Positions 50,191 through 57,450 of a DNA stretch of 64,000 bases are shown here, piece by piece. The number at the start of each line of letters is the position of its first letter. Position 1 is the first letter of the stretch. A program made the position numbers and the translations under genes. This DNA comes from Rikenellaceae bacterium (GTDB lineage Bacteria > Bacteroidota > Bacteroidia > Bacteroidales > Rikenellaceae): assembly GCA_015060075.1 (NCBI GenBank), contig SUZE01000006.1, positions 1 to 64,000 on the forward strand, in the 5' to 3' direction. The notes beneath the pieces were generated by a model, which searched no databases, was not told the DNA's origin, and was given only the letters and a program-made list of their open reading frames with translations.

Positions 50191-50961
50191 TTATGCTTTG
50201 TCGTTCAACTCAAACTCCAACTCTATGGTCTCGACAATCTCGTTGTCAAGCCTTACATTTATAACCGTGTTTCCTGCGGTCGAGAGGTCGAACAAAACAG
50301 TGTGTCGGGTTGTTGGTTTAAGTACAACTTTGCTTTCGAGGTTTGTGGCCTTGCCTGTCTGACGAATAGCCTCGCAGTTGATGGTTACCTCGCCGGCATT
50401 CATAAAGAGTAACTCTCGCTTTGCCGAATCCCACTCAATGCCATTGATTTTGAATGTCGATTGAGGGAAGTAACCCTTGAAATTGTCCGTTGTTTCGATT
50501 GCTACAATCGAATTGGTGAGAATAACCTCAACTTGTGCCTGGGCAACAATCTCGAACTTTGGAACTTCGACTACCGTTGAGCCCTCGAAGTATGCCTTTG
50601 ACCAACCCTCAACGCCCTTTTCGCCGTATGAGAGGGTAACAGTGTGTGGTGCAGCCGGAAAGAGTATATTCTTCGCCTCCGAGTCAGGAATGTCGTTTTC
50701 GGCTTTGAACGCTGCAAGGGTATCCCAAATATGAGTTGTACCATTGCCCGCAATCTCCACCTTCAAATCGCTTGTCGATGGTACTACGCCCCAACTTTGA
50801 AGAGAGAACTTGCCCTCCTCGGAGTCGTTTTCGCTCACCTCGGTACGGGTTGCAGCCTCGATGGCGATGCCATACTCTTTGAGTTGCGCATTATGCTCCT
50901 CTTGGTTGTTACAAGCAGTCGCTACGACCGCAAGTGCTATTGCAAAAAGTATCTTTTTCAT
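50191..50961 (-). CDS. DUF4493-like lipoprotein (operon gene 2)
   Basis: 256 aa. Lipobox ATAC (Cys17) with mature start CNNQEEHNAQ. A single DUF4493-like beta domain: KNILFPAAPHTVTLSYGEKGVEGWSKAYFEGSTVVEV in the middle and HTVLFDLSTAGNTVINVRLDN near the end. It looks like a short relative of genes 3 and 4, without a C-terminal domain. Confidence in the family is moderate. Confidence 0.7.
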   Translation of the reverse strand: MKKILFAIALAVVATACNNQEEHNAQLKEYGIAIEAATRTEVSENDSEEGKFSLQSWGVVPSTSDLKVEIAGNGTTHIWDTLAAFKAENDIPDSEAKNILFPAAPHTVTLSYGEKGVEGWSKAYFEGSTVVEVPKFEIVAQAQVEVILTNSIVAIETTDNFKGYFPQSTFKINGIEWDSAKRELLFMNAGEVTINCEAIRQTGKATNLESKVVLKPTTRHTVLFDLSTAGNTVINVRLDNEIVETIELEFELNDKA

Positions 50962-50972
50962 CTCTTTCGGTC

Positions 50973-52778
50973 CTATTGTGCGATTGAAACTTTGATATTG
51001 TCAAGGTACATATAGTAGCAACAGTTGGCTGCAATGTGGCTGCTATTACGATGGGTACAAGCAAACCAAACAATTCGTGTAGATGCTGTCGCTGTTGGTA
51101 TTGTTACTGAATAAGTCGGCATCTCGGCACCAAAGCTGTTAGATGAGAGCGTACTTGCAAAGGTGTTGGAGGTGTGAATAACCGTGCAAACCCCGTTAAT
51201 ATCCCCTTGAAGCACAGAGTTTATGGCTGCACTTTGGTTGGTGTGTGTGCCGAGTGTAAAATATGCCTTGTCGTTTGAAGACGAGTCATCATAGTTATAT
51301 CCTGACGGGATATAGAACGCCGTGTCGAACGACACTTTGAGTTTTACTGTTGCACCTGGTTTGAGAGCAGACAGTGCAGGAGTGTCAAGACGACCGCTTG
51401 CACGCTCTGGAACCCAACTACCGGATTGATAACGAACATTGATACGGATGCCATTACCTGCGTTGAGATTATAACGAGCCGCATTCCAACCCAATATTGT
51501 CATATAGTTATTGAGCGAGTAACCTGTCAGATTTCTGTCACTATCACCCGAACCATTGTAGTTGTCATCGTGTACCGATGTTTTCGATTGCGAGAAGTCC
51601 TCGAACAAGAGATATGGCACATCAACAGTGGCAATATTGTTCACCTCATACTTTGTAATGGTCGAAGGCATTGCGAACTGCTGCTCTACAATTGCGTGCT
51701 GGCTCTCAAACTGCATTGTGAAGGTCTTACCTGCGTAGGTGCTGAAAATACCCTCCTCATAGAGTCCGTACTGCTCTATATCGTAGATATTCGCTGAATT
51801 TGCCGTAAAGGTTTTCAGAATATTTCTGTTGTGGTCCAAAATTGTAACCTTTTGGACAGCTTCACCCAAATTGTTTTTGCCCACCGAGAAACGCAATACG
51901 GTTGGCGGGATAGGGTCAGGAATAGTGAGTGAAAGCGGTGTAATGTGTCCCCCTGCAAATGCCTTTGAGACCTTGAAGGTTCGCTCGCCGGTTCGCTCGC
52001 CGGTGGTAGATACTGCGTAGTACTTTACTGTGCCTGAAATATTACCCGGCAGAATAACGCCCCAAGCGTGGTCGCCCTCATCAAAACCATTCGGAATATT
52101 TATAATCAACTGCTTGCTTCCTCGATTTATTACGGGAGCCTCTGCGGGGTCCAAAGCATTAATGGTAAAGTTTCCTGCGACTGCGGTCGGGAATGTGAAT
52201 ACTACACGGCTTATAGGGCCTTTCAGCGGATTGCCACCCTGCGGAATGGTCATCTTCAAAAGGTGCATCTTGTGTTGAAAGTCGAGAGCGAGGTTGTTTA
52301 CCTTGCCCGGAATAATCGCCTCGGCTTGAAGTGGGGTGGCTACCAGCACATCGTATGCGGGGTTGAACGTATCGCCCTGTTGCTCGTTCGGAAGGGTATA
52401 TGTTGCCTTTTGATTGTCGATTATCTCGGGTGTTGGCGAAATAGCGTAGTAGGTGTATGTACCCTCGCTGATTGTGTTGGTGTTTGCGGTAAATACGGCC
52501 GATTGGTACGACTGCCAATAGTACATCATCTTAAACTCCGCCTCGACAATATTGAAACCACCGGCTCTGTTTTGTGCCCACAGAATAAACGAGTCATTCT
52601 CTGTCCACGAAGCTTTGCCGGTATCGTCTATCGCTGTACGGCTTATATTGATGGGCAGTCCGATTGAGAGTTCCGATTTCGCAGCGACAGTCTCACTGTC
52701 AATAATCTCCACGCTCTGCGAACAGCCACAGAGGAGAGTGAGTATCGCAAGTGTCGCAATTAAGTAGATTTTTCTCAT
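50973..52778 (-). CDS. Fimbrillin-like surface lipoprotein (operon gene 1)
   Basis: 601 aa. Lipobox LCGC (Cys19). Residues about 30-300 resemble a fimbrillin N-terminal domain: SRTAIDDTGKASWTENDSFILWAQN, TYTYYAISPTPEIIDNQKA, ALDFQHKMHLLKMTIPQGG. A 12-bp tandem duplication (51979-52002) codes GERTGERT. The C-terminal third (about 390-601) is a separate beta-jelly-roll-like domain ending MYLDNIKVSIA, which echoes the PCMD ends of genes 4 and 7. It is the first gene of the operon; a TATTTTTG box is just upstream. Fimbrillins form surface fibres; here a non-fimbrial role is also possible. Confidence 0.78.
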   Translation of the reverse strand: MRKIYLIATLAILTLLCGCSQSVEIIDSETVAAKSELSIGLPINISRTAIDDTGKASWTENDSFILWAQNRAGGFNIVEAEFKMMYYWQSYQSAVFTANTNTISEGTYTYYAISPTPEIIDNQKATYTLPNEQQGDTFNPAYDVLVATPLQAEAIIPGKVNNLALDFQHKMHLLKMTIPQGGNPLKGPISRVVFTFPTAVAGNFTINALDPAEAPVINRGSKQLIINIPNGFDEGDHAWGVILPGNISGTVKYYAVSTTGERTGERTFKVSKAFAGGHITPLSLTIPDPIPPTVLRFSVGKNNLGEAVQKVTILDHNRNILKTFTANSANIYDIEQYGLYEEGIFSTYAGKTFTMQFESQHAIVEQQFAMPSTITKYEVNNIATVDVPYLLFEDFSQSKTSVHDDNYNGSGDSDRNLTGYSLNNYMTILGWNAARYNLNAGNGIRINVRYQSGSWVPERASGRLDTPALSALKPGATVKLKVSFDTAFYIPSGYNYDDSSSNDKAYFTLGTHTNQSAAINSVLQGDINGVCTVIHTSNTFASTLSSNSFGAEMPTYSVTIPTATASTRIVWFACTHRNSSHIAANCCYYMYLDNIKVSIAQ

Positions 52779-52800
52779 AATTATCCATCTTAAATCGGCA

Positions 52801-52808
52801 CAAAAATA
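52801..52808 (-). promoter_or_regulatory. Surface operon promoter -7 box (TATTTTTG)
   Basis: CAAAAATA on the plus strand, 22 bp before the first operon ATG; AT-rich upstream, weak -33. Confidence 0.6.
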
Positions 52809-52872
52809 GAGGTGTTATATTTCATATAAAAATATTTTCAACGAACACCCCTTTTTCTTCAATGAACTCGGC

Positions 52873-52905
52873 GAAAAGTAGGCGGCTACCCATTGGATAG
52901 CCGCC
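52873..52905 (-). terminator. hpf terminator
   Basis: GGCGGCTA/TAGCCGCC stem followed by TACTTTTC on the minus strand, between hpf and the surface operon promoter. Confidence 0.8.
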
Positions 52906-52936
52906 CTGATTGATAATAGACTTAATTTAACATAAA

Positions 52937-53221
52937 TTAATCTCTGCGTTTTTCGATTTGACGTTTCACTGCATCAAGAGCCAAATCCACAGCCTCCTCG
53001 AAGGTGCGGGCGCGCTGCTCGCTAACAATATCTGCACCAGGAACATGCAGTGTAACAAGCGCCAACTTGTTGCCCTTTTCGCTGTCCTTATCCAACTTCA
53101 AAATTACATCTACACCTGTCGAGTTGCTCTCAAAACGCTCCAATCTCGACATCTTCTTCTCTACAAATTCGATAAGCTGCTTGCTCGCATCGAACTTAAC
53201 TGATTGAATCTTAACCTCCAT
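52937..53221 (-). CDS. hpf: Ribosome hibernation-promoting factor (HPF/RaiA family)
   Basis: 94 aa short HPF that binds the 30S decoding site and stores ribosomes in stationary phase. Seen: KIQSVKFDASKQLIEFVEKKMSRLERF, GADIVSEQRARTFEEAVDLALDAVKRQIEKRRD. It lacks the C-terminal dimerisation domain of long HPF. Lies downstream of xerC on the same strand, but separated by about 560 bp of repeats. Confidence 0.92.
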   Translation of the reverse strand: MEVKIQSVKFDASKQLIEFVEKKMSRLERFESNSTGVDVILKLDKDSEKGNKLALVTLHVPGADIVSEQRARTFEEAVDLALDAVKRQIEKRRD

Positions 53222-53252
53222 AGTATAAAAATTTTTAAGGTTTATAAATTAA

Positions 53253-53506
53253 AATTGTTTTGATTGATTCTTTTTGCACTGCACTTCGGTCTCCAAACTC
53301 CTCACATAGGTCTACTATGCTGCGGGTTTGTCGCCTCGTTTAGTCCAAAAATAGTCTAATCAATTCCAATTTTATAGTTTTTTGCTGTTTTGATTGACTC
53401 TTTTTCGACTGCACTTCGGTCTCCAAACTCCTCACATAGGTCTACTATGCTACGGGTTTGTCGCCTCGTTTAGCGCAAAAATAGTCTAATCAATTCCAAT
53501 TTTATG
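53253..53506 (+). repeat. Family C element, 130-bp tandem duplication
   Basis: Unit 1 starts near 53253 and unit 2 near 53383 (identical landmarks GCACTTCGGTCTCC and CTCACATAGGTCTACTATGCT are offset by exactly 130 bp). Arms TTTTGATTGA / TCTAATCAATTCC and inner CTTTTTG/CAAAAATAG can pair. About 95 percent identical by eye. Confidence 0.85.
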
Positions 53507-53537
53507 GTTCTCTCTTTTTCTGCCATTAGCCATTAGT

Positions 53538-53657
53538 TTTTTTAGTTTTCCGAACTCCTGCCCTTGTCATGGCGCAACCGTTCTGGGGGTTACTAGGGGT
53601 GGGCGTTCCGCCCTTACTGGGGGCGCTCACTCTGTTCGCTTTATGGGGAGCGCTGAA
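53538..53657 (+). repeat. Family B intergenic repeat
   Basis: TTTTAGTTTTCCGAACTCC, TGTCATGGCGCAACCG, GGGCGTTCCGCCCTTACTGG, CGCTTTATGGGGAGCGCTG. Nearly the same as the copy at 31533. Confidence 0.8.
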
Positions 53658-53688
53658 AGTTTTTTAGTTTTCCGCTTTCCGCTTTAAT

Positions 53689-53766
53689 CCCACTGCGTGG
53701 GCTTTTCACTGCTCCGTCTCGGCATAGTCTGCAAGCAGCCTCTGCTCTCGACTTAATCGCAGCGGT
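53689..53766 (+). repeat. Family A hairpin repeat
   Basis: Stem CCCAC-tgc-GTGGG, CTTTTCACTGCTCCGTCTCG, hairpin CTGC-aa-GCAG, end CTCGACTTAATCGCAGCGGTC. Confidence 0.78.
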
Positions 53767-53783
53767 CCGTTTTCCGTTTTCCG

Positions 53784-54692
53784 CTATTTATGCGGGTGCG
53801 CCCGCTTATACACCTCCTGCAACTGCGATATGCTGTTGTGTGTATAGTGTTGTGTTGTTCGCAATGAGGAGTGCCCCATCAACTCCTGTATATCACGCAT
53901 ATCGGCATCTTTGTTGAGCAGGTGGGTGGCGAATGTGTGACGTAATACGTGTGGCGATTTTTTGCCTTGAACATTCGCTCCGCCAAGTTCCGCCTCAACA
54001 ATGCGATGTATCGAGGACCTCGATAGCGCTCCGCCTAATTGCGATACAATAAGTGGGCGGTTTGCCTCTGTCGAAAGACCCATATTTTGCAGTCGCTCTA
54101 TATACGCCCTAATTCGCAATGTCATCTCCGGCAGTATCGGAATCATTCGGTGTTTGTCGCCTTTGCCTCGAATATGCAATGTCTTCAAATCGGAGGAGAA
54201 ATCGCCTATGTGTATACCTTGTAACTCGGCAAGACGAATGCCACAACTATAAAACAGGGCAATTATAAGTGCATTGCGTTGTTCGAGGAAATCCCCATCC
54301 TGGCTCTTTTCGCGTATATTATCGAGAAGAGGTGTCATACGTGTTTCCGGTACAAAAGTTGGCAACTTTCGAGGTGTTCGCAGAGCTGTTATACGACAGA
54401 ATATATCTTGTGATATAATATTTTGTCGGCGGAGATATTTGTAGAAACTGCGTAGCGATGATAGTTCTCGGTTCATTGATGAGGCTCCGATTTTATCGGA
54501 GTCCATGCGGTATATTATCCACTCACGGATATCTTCCGCCGTAACCATTGTCGGATTGAACTTTTCGGTAGGAATGCCCCTGTTTGATGCACACCAAGTC
54601 ATGAACGACTCGATATCGTGTCGATAGTTACGCACGGTGAGCGCAGAGTAGCGTCTTTCGGCCTGAATGTATGTCACGAACGCATCAATCAT
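53784..54692 (-). CDS. xerC: Tyrosine recombinase XerC/XerD
   Basis: 302 aa site-specific recombinase that resolves chromosome dimers with a partner Xer protein. Seen: N-terminal SAM-like core-binding domain (about 1-90, YSALTVRNYRHDIESF) and catalytic domain with Arg in GIRLAELQGIHIGD, HVLRHTFATHLL (His-Arg), LMGHSSLRTTQHYTH (His, Tyr nucleophile). ATG at 54692 matches the family start (MIDAFVTYIQAERRYS); a frame from 54779 is too long. It may be XerC or XerD. Confidence 0.9.
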   Translation of the reverse strand: MIDAFVTYIQAERRYSALTVRNYRHDIESFMTWCASNRGIPTEKFNPTMVTAEDIREWIIYRMDSDKIGASSMNRELSSLRSFYKYLRRQNIISQDIFCRITALRTPRKLPTFVPETRMTPLLDNIREKSQDGDFLEQRNALIIALFYSCGIRLAELQGIHIGDFSSDLKTLHIRGKGDKHRMIPILPEMTLRIRAYIERLQNMGLSTEANRPLIVSQLGGALSRSSIHRIVEAELGGANVQGKKSPHVLRHTFATHLLNKDADMRDIQELMGHSSLRTTQHYTHNSISQLQEVYKRAHPHK

Positions 54693-54749
54693 GTTGTTTC
54701 TCTTATTAAAAAATTCGACAGATGCGGTGGCTTTCACCTCGAACCCACA

Positions 54750-54780
54750 CAAATATACAAATTCTAAATTAAAAAACAAA
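54750..54780 (-). promoter_or_regulatory. xerC promoter
   Basis: TTTG (plus CAAA, 54777-54780), 19 bp, TATATTTG (plus CAAATATA, 54750-54757). Transcript would start about 50 nt before the ATG; leader has a GGTG/CACC hairpin. Confidence 0.8.
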
Positions 54781-54838
54781 AAAAATCTGCTCGATTTTCA
54801 ACGAGCAGACGATATTGTAAAATGTATAGGCTGATTTA

Positions 54839-56089
54839 TCACTTTGCCATGGCAAATTCAACACTCGATAATCTATCCCATTCGCCACGGGTGAAATCGG
54901 GAATTTCGACCGGTGTCCCGCCAGACAGAGCCGATTGTTCGGTAAGTTCCACAAGTGAAGACCACTCGGCGGCATCGTATACATCCATATCGAGAGGAAG
55001 ACCGTTACGCAGGCAATATATCAGACGGCTATCCATCACAAAGTCAATCCATCGTGAGCCGCAAATCTCCATGCCTTTCTCTTTGTATTCGGCAATAAAT
55101 GGGTGGCGATACTCTTTGGTAAGTGCTGTGCATTGTTTGCCCGACAGTACATCCGCCGTGTTTGAGGCGAAAGTGACATAAGGGGTGGGGTATTTCTGAA
55201 TATAGCCATCTGTTCCACTCAGCAAGAATGAACGGCTATAAGGACGGGGTAGTGCAATGCAGTGTTGCAATAGTATGGTATGCCCCTTCTCGGTAGTGAT
55301 AATTGAGGAGTTCATCGTTCCTCGAAATTCATCGGCTTGACCTATTGCCTTTGATGACACAGAAACGATACTCTTCATTCTGTCGCCACGATGTATGCCG
55401 AGCGCAAGGGCTACGGGTCCAAGTCCGTGTGTGGGGTAGAAGTTTGCGATATGGGTTGCCATATACTCTACCTGCCAATTTTTCCAAAGGCGATGACCGT
55501 TGTCGTTTAGAGATATCCTTTTGCGAAGGTCGTGAATATAGGAGGCTTCGGCATGTATTATCTCTCCGAATAACCCTTGCTGCACCATATTGAGTGTAGC
55601 AAGTTCAAACTCATCATAACAGCAGTTTTCGAGCATCATACAGTGGCGTTGGGTGCGCTCGGCGGTATCCACAAGTCGCCAACAATCCTTGACGGACATT
55701 GCGGCCGGAACCTCCAATGCGACATGTTTGCCATGCTCCATTGCATAGATGGCAATATCGGCGTGACTCAGCCAATCGGTGCTGATATATACGAGGTCGA
55801 CATCATCTCTGCTGCACAATGTTTGCCAATCTGCCGTTCCAAAATATGTTGAGGGCTTTTCTTCTCCATATTTTGCAACTATGGCACTCGAAATTTCGAG
55901 GTTGTCCTTCATAAAGTCACACAAAGCCACCACTTTGGCTCCTTCAATATTCATCATGCGCTCCACGGCCCTCTGTCCTCTGGCTCCGACACCTACAAAA
56001 CCGATATGTACGGTTTCGATTGGTGTGCAGCGATACCCCAACATAGATTGCTGGTCGGCAGGTCTGGTGGTGAATTTGTGGCTGTCCAT
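54839..56089 (-). CDS. Gfo/Idh/MocA family oxidoreductase (GH109-like)
   Basis: 416 aa NAD-dependent oxidoreductase. Seen: dinucleotide-binding GVGARGQRAVERMMNIEGA (about 32-50) after a short N-terminal stretch, VYISTDWLSHADIAIYAMEHGKHV, and LEVPAAMSV; the C-terminal alpha/beta domain follows to 416. The VGARGQ motif and the SALSGGTPVEIPDFTRGEWD end resemble GH109-type proteins (alpha-N-acetylgalactosaminidase). No signal peptide, so cytoplasmic. Substrate not known; a glycosidase role would be an inference. Confidence 0.85.
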   Translation of the reverse strand: MDSHKFTTRPADQQSMLGYRCTPIETVHIGFVGVGARGQRAVERMMNIEGAKVVALCDFMKDNLEISSAIVAKYGEEKPSTYFGTADWQTLCSRDDVDLVYISTDWLSHADIAIYAMEHGKHVALEVPAAMSVKDCWRLVDTAERTQRHCMMLENCCYDEFELATLNMVQQGLFGEIIHAEASYIHDLRKRISLNDNGHRLWKNWQVEYMATHIANFYPTHGLGPVALALGIHRGDRMKSIVSVSSKAIGQADEFRGTMNSSIITTEKGHTILLQHCIALPRPYSRSFLLSGTDGYIQKYPTPYVTFASNTADVLSGKQCTALTKEYRHPFIAEYKEKGMEICGSRWIDFVMDSRLIYCLRNGLPLDMDVYDAAEWSSLVELTEQSALSGGTPVEIPDFTRGEWDRLSSVEFAMAK

Positions 56090-56121
56090 GATAAAATATC
56101 CTGTCGTTTTTATTGGCTCTA

Positions 56122-56129
56122 CAAAGGTA
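56122..56129 (-). promoter_or_regulatory. Gfo/Idh gene promoter -7 box (TACCTTTG)
   Basis: CAAAGGTA on the plus strand, 32 bp before the ATG. Confidence 0.6.
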
Positions 56130-56295
56130 ATAAAATTTTTCTAATCTTGATATTTTTACGAGTTTTTGCTACTCTATATCGAAATACGATAAATAGTTAT
56201 TAAAATTATTTCAATTTGTTATATGTTGATTATCAATATATTATGGCAAGGTGTCAAAAAAAATTACAAAATAATTAAAAAATTTTAATAAAAAA

Positions 56296-56327
56296 CTTGC
56301 ACGGAACGAAAAAAGCCCTTATCTTTG
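56296..56327 (+). promoter_or_regulatory. Promoter of the candidate small RNA
   Basis: CTTG (56296-56299), 20 bp, TATCTTTG (56320-56327). Predicted transcription start near 56334. Confidence 0.7.
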
Positions 56328-56333
56328 CAACGA

Positions 56334-56467
56334 AGTTTTAAGGTTCATTTTAGGTTAGTAGTTTTAGGTTGGTTGAGGAAATCGGAAGGTTGCGACATCG
56401 GGTCGCTAAGACTGCGGGAGGTGCTCTCTCGTGAGTCGAACTACCTCCGAAGACCTCATTTTTTTTG
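56334..56467 (+). ncRNA. Candidate structured small RNA of unknown family
   Basis: About 134 nt from a consensus promoter to a U-run. 5' part is single-stranded-looking with repeated TTTTAGGTT blocks. Then the outer stem TGAGG / CCTCA and TCGGAAGG / CCTCCGA (one bulge, AAA/AGA internal loop) encloses the hairpin GCGAC-atcgg-GTCGC and a further loop region, ending in TTTTTTTT (56459-56466). No good ORF is present and the next plus-strand gene is absent downstream. It does not show the SRP, 6S or tmRNA hallmarks. Confidence 0.5.
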
Positions 56468-56475
56468 TCTTTATA

Positions 56476-56599
56476 AAATCGTCAATGATGAGTTCTTTTT
56501 GCACGAATCAGTGGATAGCAAAATGCTCACATACGCTAAGTATGCTCCGCTTTCGCTCCCTTGCTTCGCACAAAAATAATCTCATCATTGACGATTTTA
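56476..56599 (+). repeat. Family C element with perfect 18-bp terminal inverted repeats
   Basis: AAAATCGTCAATGATGAG at one end, its exact reverse complement at the other. Inside: CTTTTTGCAC, CTCACATACGCTAAGTATGC, and CACAAAAATAATC, matching the cores at 1699, 53253 and 53383 although the ends differ. Confidence 0.85.
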
Positions 56600-56631
56600 T
56601 TGTTTTTTGGGTGGGGCGATTTTCTTGTTTG

Positions 56632-56727
56632 GCATAGCGCACTTCCTATAAAGCGACCAATGGGAGCGAATCCTATTTAGTCCCATTTAATCCTATAATC
56701 GCTTGCGCTGTGATGACCGTAGGCGTT
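56632..56727 (-). repeat. Family B repeat, diverged inverted copy
   Basis: Minus strand: CGGTCATCACAGCGCAAGCG, decamers (ATAGGATTAA, ATGGGACTAA), ATTCGCTCCCATTGGTCGC, TTTATAGGAAGTGCGC. Confidence 0.65.
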
Positions 56728-56730
56728 CTT

Positions 56731-57450
56731 CTAACCTACTCCAATAATAAATATTGTAGGTCGCTTGTTGATGTCGGGCAGCCCTATTTTGCGCCATTCG
56801 GCAATGGAGGCAGTGCGGATATACTCCTCTTTTGATGTTATATCGCAGGCGATGCAGAGGCGTGTTTGCGCCCCGCACGAAGCCACAATCTGCTCCGCCA
56901 ACTTGATGTTGCGATAGGGTGCTTCGATAAATAGTTGTGATTGATGCTCGGCAATGGCGCGGCTCTCCAAACGCTTAATGGTACGAGTGCGCTCAGGCTC
57001 TTTTACGGGCAGATAGCCGTTGAAAGCAAAGGATTGACCGCTCAATCCCGATGCCATCACAGCCATAATAATCGAAGAAGGACCAACCAACGGCACTATG
57101 CGGATACCTGTGCGATGACACGCTTCGACAACGAGTTGTCCCGGGTCTGCAACGGCAGGAACGCCCGCTTCGGAGATTACGCCTGCCGAGCGACCTGCCT
57201 TGATTTTGGCAACCATACGCTCCACATCGCGTGGCGAGGTAGTGTGTTCGCTCAACTCGTCAAACTCCAACTCGTCAATCTTGCCTGACAGCCCAGCCTT
57301 CGACAAGAAGCGGCGTGCCGAACGGAGATTTTCCACTATAAAGTAGTCGAGCGAGGTTATAATATTGCGATTTCCTTCGGGGGTTACATCGTAGGGCAAT
57401 GTATCCTCCGAAATGGGACAAGGTATTAGATATAGTGTGCCTTTACTCAT
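56731..57450 (-). CDS. RsmI-type SAM-dependent methyltransferase
   Basis: 239 aa tetrapyrrole-methylase-fold enzyme of the RsmI family (16S rRNA C1402 ribose methylation). Seen: N-terminal LYLIPCPISEDTLPYDV, ISEAGVPAVADPGQLVVEACHRTG, VPLVGPSSIIMAVMASGLSGQSFAFNGYLP and CIACDITSKEEYIRT. It is shorter than E. coli RsmI (286 aa), lacking the C-terminal domain. The start overlaps the murF-alr stop by 8 bp. Confidence 0.88.
   Translation of the reverse strand: MSKGTLYLIPCPISEDTLPYDVTPEGNRNIITSLDYFIVENLRSARRFLSKAGLSGKIDELEFDELSEHTTSPRDVERMVAKIKAGRSAGVISEAGVPAVADPGQLVVEACHRTGIRIVPLVGPSSIIMAVMASGLSGQSFAFNGYLPVKEPERTRTIKRLESRAIAEHQSQLFIEAPYRNIKLAEQIVASCGAQTRLCIACDITSKEEYIRTASIAEWRKIGLPDINKRPTIFIIGVG

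Larger units (their letters stand above)
53222..53783. repeat. Repeat-packed gap between hpf and xerC
   Basis: No gene. Contains two family C units as a 130-bp direct repeat (53253-53376 and 53383-53506), a GCCATTA heptamer tract (53519-53540), a family B element (53538-53657), a TTTTCCG heptamer tract (53658-53676), a family A hairpin element (53689-53766) and a final TTTTCCG tract (53767-53783) flush with the xerC stop codon. All three repeat families occur together here. Confidence 0.85.

Noticed and set aside
54718..54749. tRNA fragment upstream of xerC
   Set aside because: A GGTTCGA stretch resembles a T-loop, but no acceptor, D-arm or anticodon arm can be paired; it is just a small leader hairpin.
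56334..56467. Known RNAs: SRP RNA, 6S RNA, tmRNA or a riboswitch
   Set aside because: No GGAAGGAAGCAGCC SRP loop, no long 6S double helix pairing the ends, no tmRNA tag frame, and no downstream gene for a riboswitch.
56325..56579. 84-aa plus-strand frame over the candidate RNA
   Set aside because: It crosses the terminator and the family C repeat and has no recognisable protein pattern.
56476..56599. Integron attC site or insertion-sequence remnant
   Set aside because: No RYYYAAC/GTTRRRY attC cores, no transposase frame and no clear target duplication; it shares a core with other family C elements.
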